DNA of 64,000 nucleotides from contig OY969108.1 in the NCBI GenBank assembly GCA_963697965.1, positions 3,381,515-3,445,514 of the forward strand, written 5' to 3'. Positions 8,195 through 16,436 of the stretch are shown here, one piece after another (the first letter of the stretch is position 1; every line of letters starts with the position of its first letter). The stretch is from JAPLJC01 sp963697965 (lineage in GTDB: Bacteria; Desulfobacterota; Desulfobaccia; Desulfobaccales; 0-14-0-80-60-11). A program made the position numbers and the translations under genes. Below the pieces are notes generated by a model. It saw only the letters and a list, made by a program, of their open reading frames with translations. It had not been told where the DNA came from and searched no databases.

Positions 8195-8905
8195 CTAAAT
8201 CCCCAGGTAGGCGCGCCTGACCTCATCGTTTTTCATGAGGGCCCGGGCCTCTCCTTCCAGGTGCACCCGGCCCTCCGCCAGGACGTAGGCATAGTCGCTC
8301 ACCGCCAGGGCCATGGTGACGTTTTGCTCTACCAGGAGCATGGTGAGACCGGTCTTTTTCAAATGCGTGAGGGATTCGAACAGGGTGAGGGCCAACAAGG
8401 GGGAGAGGCCCAAAGAGAGTTCATCCAGCATCAGGACTTCCGGCTCGGCCATCAGGCCCCGGGCCACCGCCACCATCTGCTGCTCGCCGCCGCTCAGGGT
8501 GCCGGCCTTTTGCCGGGCCCGCTCTTTGAGGCGGGGGAAAAGCTCAAAGGCCTTCTCCAGATTTTGCTGAAAGGACGGCCGGGCCCGCCGGGAAAAAGCG
8601 CCCATCTCCAGGTTCTCCAGGACCGTCATTTCCGTGAAGAGCTGGCGTCCTTCCGGAACCAGGACCATGCCGGCCTTGGCCCGGGCGTTGGCCGGCCAGT
8701 GGCTGACATCCTGGCCGGCAAAGGTAACGGTGCCCTGCCAGGGGCGCAGCAGCCCCATCATGGATTTCAACAGGGTGGTTTTGCCCACCCCGTTGGAACC
8801 CACCAGGGTGGTGAGCTTCCCCTTCTCCAGGCGCAGGTTCACCCCCCAGAGGATCTGGACCCCTTCGTAGCCCGAAGTGATATCCTTGACTTCTAAGAGA
8901 TTCAT
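8195..8905 (-). CDS. livF: Branched-chain amino-acid ABC transporter ATPase LivF
   Basis: A 236-residue ATPase of the LivF type, last gene of the liv operon. Walker A is GSNGVGKTT, the ABC signature is LSGGEQQMVAVARGL, and Walker B is VLMLDELSLGLSPLL. The VPEGRQLFTEMTVLENL stretch between them is characteristic of LivF as against LivG. It works with LivG as a cytoplasmic heterodimer driving import through LivHM. It lies 58 bases after livG. Walker B ends in LDELS rather than LDEPS: a Leu follows the catalytic Glu where most ABC ATPases have Pro, a variant often seen in LivF. Confidence 0.93.
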   Translation of the reverse strand: MNLLEVKDITSGYEGVQILWGVNLRLEKGKLTTLVGSNGVGKTTLLKSMMGLLRPWQGTVTFAGQDVSHWPANARAKAGMVLVPEGRQLFTEMTVLENLEMGAFSRRARPSFQQNLEKAFELFPRLKERARQKAGTLSGGEQQMVAVARGLMAEPEVLMLDELSLGLSPLLALTLFESLTHLKKTGLTMLLVEQNVTMALAVSDYAYVLAEGRVHLEGEARALMKNDEVRRAYLGI

Positions 8906-8963
8906 CTAGTTAGTCTATCCTTGGCCTTCAGATGAAAAACGCCGCCTGCAACCCAAAACCGCC

Positions 8964-9716
8964 TCACTCGGCCAGGAGCCGCGCCGTCATTTCCGGATCC
9001 CCCAGGTAAGCCTCGATGACCTGGGGGTTGCTGGCCACTTCCTGGGGGCTGCCCTTGGCGATGAGCTGGCCGTAGTCCAGGACGATGATCTGGTCCGAAA
9101 TACTCATTATTGCCTGCATGACGTGCTCGATCATCAGGATGGAGTAGCCCTGGTGCCTGATCTCCCGGATGGTCTCCATCATATGGGCGATCTCCGAGGG
9201 GTTGAGGCCGGCCAGCACTTCGTCCAGCAGCAGCAGATAAGGGCGGGCCGCCAGGGCCCGGGCCAGTTCCAGGCGCTTCTTTTGGGCCACGTTGAGGCCG
9301 CCCGCCAACCGCTTGGCCAGCTCCGTCAGGCCCACCTGCGCCAGGGCCTGTTCCGCTATGGCGGCGGCCCGGCCCAGGGAGTGGCGTTCCCGGCCAAAAC
9401 AGGCCCCCACCATGACATTTTCCAGGACGGTGAGTTCGTTCAGGGGGCGGACCACCTGGTGGGCCCGGGCCAGACCCCGCCGGGCCACCTCGTAGGAAGG
9501 CAGACCGCTAATCTTTTCCCCCCGGAAGATCACTTGGCCGCTGTTGGGCTGATGGACCCCGTTGATCACGTTGAACAGGGTGGTCTTGCCCGCGCCGTTG
9601 GGCCCGATGAGTCCCAGGATCTGCCCCTCGGTGAGATCAAAGGTGACGTCCAGCAGGGCTTGCAGACCGCCGAATCTCTTGGAGATTTCCTGTACCTGGA
9701 GGATCATTCCAGCCAT
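8964..9716 (-). CDS. livG: Branched-chain amino-acid ABC transporter ATPase LivG
   Basis: A 250-residue ATPase of the LivG type: Walker A GPNGAGKTTLFNVI, the LivG-typical ARAHQVVRPLNELTVLENVMVG region, a signature region reading NVAQKKRLELARALA and Walker B LLLLDEVLAGLNPSEI. The signature lacks the usual LSGG; LivG proteins commonly have LSYGQQ or similar, here it is LNVAQK, a mild deviation. The ATG overlaps the end of livM by 13 bases, indicating translational coupling. The C-terminus is the expected YLGDP.. tail. It pairs with LivF. Confidence 0.93.
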   Translation of the reverse strand: MAGMILQVQEISKRFGGLQALLDVTFDLTEGQILGLIGPNGAGKTTLFNVINGVHQPNSGQVIFRGEKISGLPSYEVARRGLARAHQVVRPLNELTVLENVMVGACFGRERHSLGRAAAIAEQALAQVGLTELAKRLAGGLNVAQKKRLELARALAARPYLLLLDEVLAGLNPSEIAHMMETIREIRHQGYSILMIEHVMQAIMSISDQIIVLDYGQLIAKGSPQEVASNPQVIEAYLGDPEMTARLLAE

Positions 9717-10672
9717 TTTCGCAACCCCGGAAAGCGCTTCCTAAGCCAGCCCACGCCGCCCCCGGGGACAAAGAGGACGATGAGCAAGAGAATCATGCCC
9801 GTGGTGGCCAGCTGCAGGTCCTTGAAGAAGACGCTGGTGAGGAGGTAATCCCGCAGCTTCTCATAGCAGAAGGCCCCCAGCACCGGCCCCAGCAGGGTGC
9901 CATTGCCTCCCAGCATCACCATCACCAGGACCTCCAGGGACATCTGAAAATTGAAGGCGTCGTCGGGCTGCACGTTGCCATTCTTAAAGAAATAAAGGGT
10001 GCCGATGAGGCCGGGGAAAAAGGCGGAGATCAAAAAGGCCTTGGTCTTGTCCCGGGGGGCCTTGACCCCCATAACCATGGCGGTGTCCTCATCTTCCCGG
10101 ATGGCGATGAGGCCCAGGCCGAAGCGGGAACGTCTCACCAGGTAGCTCACCACCACCACCGCCAGGGTGACCAGCCACAAAAGGATGAAGGTGAGCCACA
10201 GGGCCTGGCCGGCGCCACCGTACCGTTCGTAGGCCGAGAAGTTGACGGACAGGCCGATGGAGCCGCCGAAGGGCCCAAAATTACTGACAAAGGCCCCGGC
10301 TGCCTGGTTGACCCCGATGGTGGCCAGGGCAAAGTAGGCCCCCCGCAGTCTGAGAACTGCGGCGCCGATGATGAAGGCGATGGCCATGGCCATGACCCCG
10401 CCGGCCAGGGCGGCCAGGTAAAGGGGCCACCCGAATTCGCTTAACAGATAGAAGCCGAAATAGCCGCCCATGCCGAAAAAGACGATATGGCCGAAATTAA
10501 CGTAGCCGGTGTAGCCCATGATGATGTTCAGGCTGGAAGCCAGGCCGATGAACATCAGGACCGTGAAGGCCGTTTCCCGCATGGTGTCCTGGCGCAGGAC
10601 CAGGACCACGAGGCCGCCCAGGAATACCAGGAGGAAACTGGGCCATAAACCTGATTGCCGGAAAGGGTTCAT
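9704..10672 (-). CDS. livM: Branched-chain amino-acid ABC transporter permease LivM
   Basis: A 322-residue inner-membrane permease with about nine to ten hydrophobic segments. The family signatures GYTGYVNFGHIVFFGMGGY and the cytoplasmic EAA-like loop AIREDEDTAMVMGV followed by KTKAFLISAFFPGLIGTLY are present, as is the conserved MLGGNGTLLGPVLGA. It forms the channel with LivH. The ATG at 10672 follows the livH stop codon directly, and the 3' end overlaps livG, so the four membrane and ATPase genes are tightly coupled. Confidence 0.93.
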   Translation of the reverse strand: MNPFRQSGLWPSFLLVFLGGLVVLVLRQDTMRETAFTVLMFIGLASSLNIIMGYTGYVNFGHIVFFGMGGYFGFYLLSEFGWPLYLAALAGGVMAMAIAFIIGAAVLRLRGAYFALATIGVNQAAGAFVSNFGPFGGSIGLSVNFSAYERYGGAGQALWLTFILLWLVTLAVVVVSYLVRRSRFGLGLIAIREDEDTAMVMGVKAPRDKTKAFLISAFFPGLIGTLYFFKNGNVQPDDAFNFQMSLEVLVMVMLGGNGTLLGPVLGAFCYEKLRDYLLTSVFFKDLQLATTGMILLLIVLFVPGGGVGWLRKRFPGLRKWLE

Positions 10673-11527
10673 CTATTTGGACCCTAACAGCCCGGTGGGG
10701 CGGACCACCAGGACCAGGACAAACAGGACAAATTCCACCACTGTTACCCAGCTCACCGGCATGAAGATGGGAACCACCCCTTCCAGGCCACCCAGGAACA
10801 GCCCGCCCACCAGCGCCCCCAGGGGGTTGCCCAGCCCTCCCAGGACGCAAATGACGAAGGCCTTCAGTTGGTAGGAGGCGCCGCTCAAAATGGTGAAGGG
10901 GAAGAAGGTAGCGGTAAGCCCTCCGGCCACTGCGGCCAGCATGGTACCCAGGGCGAAGCTCAGGGCCAGGATCTGGGACGAAGGAATCCCCATCAACTCC
11001 GCCGCCGCCTGGTTGCCGGACACGGCCCGGATGGCCTTCCCCGGCCGGGTAAAATAGAGAAATAGATAGAGGGCGCCGGTGATCACCAGTGCGGCCAGGG
11101 CCGCCAGCAGACGGGTGCCGGTAAAAATAACTCCGCCCCAGTCGAAGGAGCCCGCCGAAAAGTTGATATTTCGGGGCGAGGTGGTGAAGACCGCGGTGCC
11201 CACCCCGATGATAATCATATTCACCGCGAAGGTGGACAGCAGGGTGGACAGATAACCCGCCTTGATCACCCGGTGCAGGGCCACCCCGTAAATCAAAAAG
11301 CCGAAGAGCAGGGAGAGGACCACCACCCCCACCAGGGCCAGGTAGGGATTGATCGCCAGATCGGTGAACAACATGTAGGTGGCGAACATCCCCAGGGCCA
11401 TGGTAGCCCCGTGGCTCAGGTTGATGACCCGCATCACCCCCCAAATCAGGGTGAGGCCCATGGCGGCCACGCCGTACACGAAGCCGATGAGCAGGCCGTC
11501 AATTATCGAAGACAGAATTTGGGTCAA
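10673..11527 (-). CDS. livH: Branched-chain amino-acid ABC transporter permease LivH
   Basis: A 284-residue permease of the LivH family with about eight membrane segments: IDGLLIGFVYGVAAMGLTLIWGVMRVINLSHGA at the N-terminus, the loop GKAIRAVSGNQAAAELMGI, and the conserved VLGGLGNPLGALVGGLFLG. It heterodimerises with LivM. It is separated from livK by about 157 bases that contain a long hairpin (11631-11663), so the permease genes are probably expressed at a lower level than the binding protein. Confidence 0.93.
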   Translation of the reverse strand: MTQILSSIIDGLLIGFVYGVAAMGLTLIWGVMRVINLSHGATMALGMFATYMLFTDLAINPYLALVGVVVLSLLFGFLIYGVALHRVIKAGYLSTLLSTFAVNMIIIGVGTAVFTTSPRNINFSAGSFDWGGVIFTGTRLLAALAALVITGALYLFLYFTRPGKAIRAVSGNQAAAELMGIPSSQILALSFALGTMLAAVAGGLTATFFPFTILSGASYQLKAFVICVLGGLGNPLGALVGGLFLGGLEGVVPIFMPVSWVTVVEFVLFVLVLVVRPTGLLGSK

Positions 11528-11630
11528 CTTGAGGCTCCTGGACCGACAAAATCCTGATCCCGTTTCCCGGGAAGGGCCAGGCCATTTCCAGGTGAGGGGC
11601 CCGCAGCCCGCCCTGGCGCTTTTCCCCGGC

Positions 11631-11663
11631 AGAGGAGGGCACGGGCAGGCCGTGCCCTCCTCT
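11631..11663 (-). other. Perfect 14-bp hairpin between livK and livH
   Basis: AGAGGAGGGCACGG and its exact complement are separated by five bases. On the minus strand the stem lies 21 bases after the livK stop and about 100 bases before livH. No T-tract follows, so it is not a classical terminator; it more likely stabilises the livK message or partly stops transcription, as intercistronic hairpins do after binding-protein genes in other ABC operons. Function is inference. Confidence 0.7.
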
Positions 11664-11684
11664 CAGATGTCCTTCAAGTCAAGG

Positions 11685-12938
11685 TTAATGCGCCGGACAG
11701 AGGAAGGCCTGTCCACTGGCGGCGGCCGGCGGATACACCGCCACTTTCTCCGGCTTGCCCTGGGCATCCTTCTGCCACTGGATGACGATCATCTGGTGGC
11801 CGATTTGGAGGCCGTGGGCCTGGGGGGTGGTGTCAAACTTGGTGAGACCGAAAAAAGTGTACATGTCTTCCCCATCGAGGGCCGCCTTGACCTTATCCGT
11901 GTCTGTGGAGCCGGCCTTTAATATGGCCTCTTGCAAGATCAGCCCGGCGGCGTAGCCCCCGGCGCTGTGATAGGAGGGATCTTCATGGTACTTGGCCTTA
12001 TACGCCTCGATAAATTGCTCCACCGTGGGGCCGAACCACATCACCCCTTCCTTCTTGGCCGCCTCCGGGCTGTACTTGGCCAGCGGTTCCCACTGGGATG
12101 ATCCTGTCACACAGATGCAGGCATCGCCCAGTTCGGCGAATTTGGGCTCCGGCGGGGCCACCAGCAGGCCGACCAACTTGGGATTGATCTTCTTTTCATA
12201 AATCTGCCGGGCGAGGGTGGTGGTATCGGAGAAGTGGCCGCCGCCCATCACTGCGTCGGTCCCGGGCGGAATCTTGTCGATGTAAGGGGAGAAATCGGTG
12301 GTGGCAGGGTCATAGCCTTCATCCATCACTATTTTAAAGCCTTTCTCCGTGGCGAATTTCTTCAGACCGTTCACACAGGCGGTGGAGAAATTGTCCTTTG
12401 AATAAATGATGGCGATGGTCTTGGCCTGGGGGGCCAGCTTGGCCAACACTTCGACAGGTCCCGTCAGGTAGAAGCCGGCAGGGGTGTAAGCCTGGTAGAC
12501 CAGGGTGTAGCCTTTTTGATGGGTGGCTTCCGCAGCCGCCCCCGCGGTGATCATAATCTTCTTATACTGTTGGGCGATGATCGCGGCAGCATCCGCCAGG
12601 GGGCTGCTGTAGGGACTGATAAGGAAGTCGACTTTATCGGTGGTGATGAGGCGGGTATAAAGCTCTTGCACCCGATCCTTTTTGCTCTCGTCGTCATAAA
12701 ATTTGGCGGCCAATTTGATGGCGGTGCCGTCGGCCAGCTTGATGCCTCCCGCCTGGTTCACCGTGTCGATCCAGAGGTTCAAGCCGTTGATCTGGCGGAT
12801 GGCCTCCACGTTGAACGCTCCGGTCTGAGAGGCGGTAAAGCCCAGAGTTATGGTCTTTTCCGCAGCCATCCCGGGAGCGCCAAGCCCCAAGAACATGACA
12901 ACTATGGCCAGACAGCTAACCAATCCCAAACGCCTCAT
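11685..12938 (-). CDS. livK: Branched-chain amino-acid ABC transporter binding protein LivK
   Basis: A 417-residue periplasmic binding protein (Peripla_BP_6 family). Signal peptide at 1-25 (hydrophobic run then GMAAEK). The mature start ITLGFTASQTGAF, the GGIKL...AAKFYDDESKKDRVQELYTRLI block and the C-terminal SAGGYAAGLILQEAILKAGSTDTDKVKAAL are family-typical. It captures an amino acid, or possibly an amide or urea-type ligand, and delivers it to LivHM; the exact ligand cannot be told from sequence. First gene of a livK-H-M-G-F operon; AAGGAGG precedes the ATG. A candidate promoter is at 13004-13032. The final residues (AFLCPAH) form a short unusual tail with a lone cysteine. Confidence 0.9.
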   Translation of the reverse strand: MRRLGLVSCLAIVVMFLGLGAPGMAAEKTITLGFTASQTGAFNVEAIRQINGLNLWIDTVNQAGGIKLADGTAIKLAAKFYDDESKKDRVQELYTRLITTDKVDFLISPYSSPLADAAAIIAQQYKKIMITAGAAAEATHQKGYTLVYQAYTPAGFYLTGPVEVLAKLAPQAKTIAIIYSKDNFSTACVNGLKKFATEKGFKIVMDEGYDPATTDFSPYIDKIPPGTDAVMGGGHFSDTTTLARQIYEKKINPKLVGLLVAPPEPKFAELGDACICVTGSSQWEPLAKYSPEAAKKEGVMWFGPTVEQFIEAYKAKYHEDPSYHSAGGYAAGLILQEAILKAGSTDTDKVKAALDGEDMYTFFGLTKFDTTPQAHGLQIGHQMIVIQWQKDAQGKPEKVAVYPPAAASGQAFLCPAH

Positions 12939-13003
12939 AGATCCTCCTTGGTCCTATTACCGGACCTCGCCAAATGAGTTAAAGACTCCCCTATTATTGG
13001 GGC

Positions 13004-13032
13004 ATATTACTCACAACTTGTTTATACAGCAA
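13004..13032 (-). promoter_or_regulatory. Candidate promoter of the liv operon
   Basis: On the minus strand TTGCTG, 17 bases, then TAATAT, about 65 bases before the livK ATG. Each box matches the sigma-70 consensus only in part, so this is a weak call. Confidence 0.35.
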
Positions 13033-13123
13033 GGAAAAGGGTGCTTTCAAGCGATATCTTGATCATCCCACTGGGAAAATTTCAGTTCCTTCGTAGGAAA
13101 TATTCTCACTGGCGGCTGAAGAT

Positions 13124-13693
13124 CTAATGCAAGTAGGGGCGCAGAAATTCCATGCCTTCCCGGGGCGCCGCCTCCCCTTGGAACCGGAAAGGTACCGGGA
13201 TTATCCCTCCCATGACTGAGGCCAGGCGAAAACTGCCGGAGATTTGGTAGTGGACTTTCTGCTGAGAATTTTGCAGAAACCCGGGCAAAAAGCCCAGCAG
13301 GGTGTCCAACTTCACCAGGATGGGGACCCGGGCCACCGTCTGCCCCCCGGCAGGCAGGTTCACCGCCTCCTGGGAAGACCCTGTGGCTACACTGCGGCCT
13401 TCGATCAATAACTGATAGTCGTAGCCCAGCAGGTTCAGGGGCTGGGGGTTGGGATTTTTCAGGAGCAGGTTGGCAGCCAGGGGCCAGCCCTTCGCGGTGG
13501 GTTGATAGACGGTGAGGCCCTGGAAGGTGACCTCGGGGGCCTGAATCTCTCCCCGGGCCAGCTCCTGGACGCCGCAGCCGGCCGCCGCCACCAAGACAGC
13601 CAACCCGAGCAGCCAGAGGCAGGCCCTCGCCAGTGGTGGAGTCCAGGCGCCGCCAGGGTGATCGCCGGCACATAATCGCGGTTTAATCCTCAT
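13124..13693 (-). CDS. LEA14-like (WHy domain) lipoprotein
   Basis: A 189-residue protein with a lipoprotein signal (hydrophobic run ending VAAAGC, lipidation Cys near residue 40) and a LEA type 2 / WHy domain: the domain's core reads FQGLTVYQPT...LLLKNPNPQPLNLLGYDYQLLIEGRSVATG, then LPAGGQTVARVPILVKLD. Bacterial WHy proteins sit in the envelope and some are linked to desiccation or stress resistance. It is the last gene on the minus strand of the cluster that starts with the secretin at 19029; a 150-base gap separates it from the TPR lipoprotein, so co-transcription is possible but not certain. The signal has a long N-terminal region of about 20 residues, so the start may lie further in. Confidence 0.8.
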   Translation of the reverse strand: MRIKPRLCAGDHPGGAWTPPLARACLWLLGLAVLVAAAGCGVQELARGEIQAPEVTFQGLTVYQPTAKGWPLAANLLLKNPNPQPLNLLGYDYQLLIEGRSVATGSSQEAVNLPAGGQTVARVPILVKLDTLLGFLPGFLQNSQQKVHYQISGSFRLASVMGGIIPVPFRFQGEAAPREGMEFLRPYLH

Positions 13694-13843
13694 GAGTTAT
13701 TTTTAAACTTTATAACTGTGGAGGATTAAGTCAAGAGCGCTTCTGTCAAATTGGGGGGCGCAGGGGGCCCCGGTGGCGCGGGCTGCTCACCTCGCTGAAC
13801 TGGAACCTGGGGGGTGGGGGGGATTCGGGATGGCGGACTGGCC

Positions 13844-14809
13844 TCAGCTGTTGCCCTGCCGGAGTTGCTGCAGCTTTTCCAAGGCCCGCTGCAAGTTGGT
13901 CTTGGCTTCCTCGTAAAAAGAAGGTCGTAGTTCAATAGCCCGTTGGAAGCACTTGGCTGCTTCTTCATATTGACCTGCCACGAAATAGTAGACCCCGACG
14001 TTGTTGTAGGCCTGGGCCTCATCCCCGGCCTTCATGAAGGCTTCCAGGGCCTCATTGTAGTGTTTTTCCGAGGCCAGGGCCATCCCCAATTGATTATTGA
14101 GCTTTTCGTTTTTCGGATCCCGGGCCAGCCCTTGTTGCAGGCAGGCGATGGCTCGCCGGTAATCCTTCAAATCGATGTAGGCCTGCGCCAGGGGCGGGAT
14201 GCTGGAAACGTGGCGGGGGTCAACCATCAGGGCCTGCTTTAGTTGGACCACCGCCTTGCCGGGCTGACCACTCTCCAGGTAGGCCACCCCCAGGAGGTGC
14301 AGGGAATTGACCCGTTCGGGATCCTGGCCCAGGACCGTCTGGAATTCATCGATGGCCAGGGGGTAATTCTTTTCCTGCAGGAGCACCAGCCCCATAGCTT
14401 CGTGGGCCTGGAGCATCTCCGGCCGGTGCATCAGAACCAGGGCCAGTTCCTGCTGGGCTGCCTGCCACTGGCCGTTGAGCAGGAAAAGGACCGCGACCTT
14501 GTAATGCAGGTCATAGCGATCTGGGTGGTCCCGGAGAATTGACAGATAATCGAGCAGGGAGGATTCGTAGTCCCCGCCCTGTACGGCGACGTCCCCCAAG
14601 GCCTCTTGCCGGTCAGGCGGCAGGGCTTGTTTATCCCCCGTAAAGTGCGCCTTCATTTTGTTCCAGATGGTGTCGTTGGAAGAGCTGCTGGCGGCAAGGG
14701 TCTCCAGAGCGGAGGGACGGGTCGCCCCTTGTTGCTGGGCGCATCCGGGAGAGAGCATCAGCATGGCCAGAAGCCAGGAGATGGCTGCCAGGGGTTTAAT
14801 AACCTTCAT
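13844..14809 (-). CDS. TPR-repeat lipoprotein
   Basis: A 321-residue protein with a lipoprotein signal (MLMLSPGC, Cys at about residue 23) followed by some seven tetratricopeptide repeats, for example YDLHYKVAVLFLLNGQWQAA, LHLLGVAYLESGQPGKAVVQ and NNVGVYYFVAGQYEEAAKCF. TPR lipoproteins of this size act as envelope scaffolds for secretins and pili (PilF/PilW and TadD types). Its ATG overlaps the end of the upstream LytR_C reading frame by 14 bases, so the two are coupled. With the secretin and small lipoprotein upstream it probably serves pilus or secretion assembly. The TadD assignment is plausible but not proven. Confidence 0.85.
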   Translation of the reverse strand: MKVIKPLAAISWLLAMLMLSPGCAQQQGATRPSALETLAASSSSNDTIWNKMKAHFTGDKQALPPDRQEALGDVAVQGGDYESSLLDYLSILRDHPDRYDLHYKVAVLFLLNGQWQAAQQELALVLMHRPEMLQAHEAMGLVLLQEKNYPLAIDEFQTVLGQDPERVNSLHLLGVAYLESGQPGKAVVQLKQALMVDPRHVSSIPPLAQAYIDLKDYRRAIACLQQGLARDPKNEKLNNQLGMALASEKHYNEALEAFMKAGDEAQAYNNVGVYYFVAGQYEEAAKCFQRAIELRPSFYEEAKTNLQRALEKLQQLRQGNS

Positions 14810-16436
14810 TACCTTTCTCGGTCAAGCGCGCCATGGTTTGCGGCTGGGCCAGGAGATCGCTCCCCAGCAGGATCCTAATGTCCACTCCGGCTCTGAGCTT
14901 GAGGGACTCCACCAATTGGGCCTTGGGGAAGAACTGGGAGACGAGGGCCTGGGCAACCTTCTCGGTGCCGGGGCGGTAGGAGATTACCGTGGTTTCAGCC
15001 CCGAAATCGATATAGTTGCCAATTATGCCGACATTGAACCCTTGTTGGGACAACTGCGCCCGGGTCTGGTGAGCCAGCATCTGGGCCCGGGTGCCATTCC
15101 GGATCTCGATGACGCTGTCTATCAGCTCTTCGGCGGTCAGCGCTCCCAGGGGAACCTTGGGGTGGACCAGGGTCTTCGCCGGGGTGAGCGGCGGCCCAGG
15201 CCGGGGTGAGCGGGCGGCCCCGGAAGCGGCCGTACTCGCCAGGATCAGCGAGGCAGCCGGCCTTTGGGAAGCCAGCGGCCGGGGTTGCGGCTCTCGCGGG
15301 GAGGCGCCCGGCTCTTCCCCACTTAAGCGGGCCATGATGCGGGGGTGCTCGAGGAGATCGCGGCCCAGCAAGATCTTGATTTCCACTCCATTTCTGAACG
15401 CGGCAGACTCTGCCAACCGGGCCTCGGGGAAAATCTCGGAGTGGAGGACCCGGGCCACCCGCTCCGCCCCCGGGCCGTAATAGATCACCGTGGAATCCGC
15501 TCCGAAATCGAGATAGTTGCCGATCTGAGCAACATTGAAGCCTTCCTGGAATAGCAAGCTCCGGGCCAGGTGGGCCAGGTCTCGGCTGCCGTTGCCATTC
15601 AGGACTTCGATGTTGGTCCCCACCCGCTCTGCGGCGGTCAGGATTATCGGGGGCGCGGCCTCTTTGGCGGCCCTTTGCGCCTCAACCTTCGCCGCCGCGG
15701 CGAGCACCCTGGCCGGGGCCGGCGCCTTCGCCAGGGTTTTTCCCTGAACTGCCACGGATTTGCTGGAGGAAGCCGCCACTGGCGGAGCAGGCGCTGGCGC
15801 CACTTTGGCCGTCTCCAGCAACCCTGCCGTTGGCCGGGTAGCCGCAGGCGCGGCGGGGGCCGCCGCCTGGACAGTGATGGGCGGTTTCGCCGCCGGTGGC
15901 CTGGTTTGGGTGGCGATTATCACCGGGGCCGCTGGTTGCTGTGGGGCCGGCGCCTTCGCCACGGTTTTTCCCTGAATTGCCACGGATTTGCTGGAGAAAG
16001 CCGCCACTGGCGGAGCAGGTGCTGGCGCCTCTTTGGCCGCCTCCAGCAACCCTGCCGTTGGCCGGGTAGCCGCAGGTGCGGCTGGGGCCGCCGCCGCGAA
16101 AGTGATGGGCGGTTTCGGCGCCTGGATTACGGTTTGGGTGGCAACTAGCACCGGGGCCGGCGGTTGCTGTGGGGCCGCCGCCTTAGCTGCTTCCGCCAAC
16201 CCTGCCGCTGGCGTAGCCTTGACGCTGGCCTGCCCTTCAGCCACCACCAGGGATCCATCTTGGGACGCAACAATGGCAGGGGCCGCGGCCAAAGGCCGCG
16301 CCGCCTCCACGGCTGGGGATGCTGGCTCTGCCGGTGATTTGGCTGAAGAAGCGGCCAGTGGCCGGCCTGGCCCCGGCTCCTCTAGATTGGCATAGGCGGG
16401 ACCGCTCATTCCCAGGAAAGCCAGGGCCTGGTTCAT
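14796..16436 (-). CDS. Double LytR_C domain protein, C-terminal part of a frameshifted TPR protein
   Basis: A 546-residue frame with an Ala/Pro-rich, low-complexity first half and two LytR_C (LytR/CpsA/Psr C-terminal) domains. The first begins TNIEVLNGNGSRDLAHLAR and the second IEIRNGTRAQMLAHQTR; each runs about 90 residues to an ILLGRDLL or ILLGSDLL end, and they are clearly duplicates. The frame begins inside what should be the continuation of the TPR gene at 16433-17092: reading back through its ATG gives WCRQGKLAEAKRLWEEAEG, a normal TPR helix pair. Thus one missing base near 16517-16520 splits a protein of about 765 residues. LytR_C domains here probably bind envelope polymers; in pilus loci such proteins are uncharacterised. 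Confidence 0.8.
   Translation of the reverse strand: MNQALAFLGMSGPAYANLEEPGPGRPLAASSAKSPAEPASPAVEAARPLAAAPAIVASQDGSLVVAEGQASVKATPAAGLAEAAKAAAPQQPPAPVLVATQTVIQAPKPPITFAAAAPAAPAATRPTAGLLEAAKEAPAPAPPVAAFSSKSVAIQGKTVAKAPAPQQPAAPVIIATQTRPPAAKPPITVQAAAPAAPAATRPTAGLLETAKVAPAPAPPVAASSSKSVAVQGKTLAKAPAPARVLAAAAKVEAQRAAKEAAPPIILTAAERVGTNIEVLNGNGSRDLAHLARSLLFQEGFNVAQIGNYLDFGADSTVIYYGPGAERVARVLHSEIFPEARLAESAAFRNGVEIKILLGRDLLEHPRIMARLSGEEPGASPREPQPRPLASQRPAASLILASTAASGAARSPRPGPPLTPAKTLVHPKVPLGALTAEELIDSVIEIRNGTRAQMLAHQTRAQLSQQGFNVGIIGNYIDFGAETTVISYRPGTEKVAQALVSQFFPKAQLVESLKLRAGVDIRILLGSDLLAQPQTMARLTEKGNEGY
15717..16172 (-). repeat. 228-bp in-frame tandem repeat
   Basis: Two near-identical 228-bp units inside the Ala/Pro linker of the LytR_C protein; equivalent points are 15773 and 16001. 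Each encodes 76 residues including APAATRPTAGLLE and SSKSVA.QGKT.AKAPA. A partial third copy seems to continue past 16140. The period is a multiple of three, so copy number can change without breaking the frame. Confidence 0.75.
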
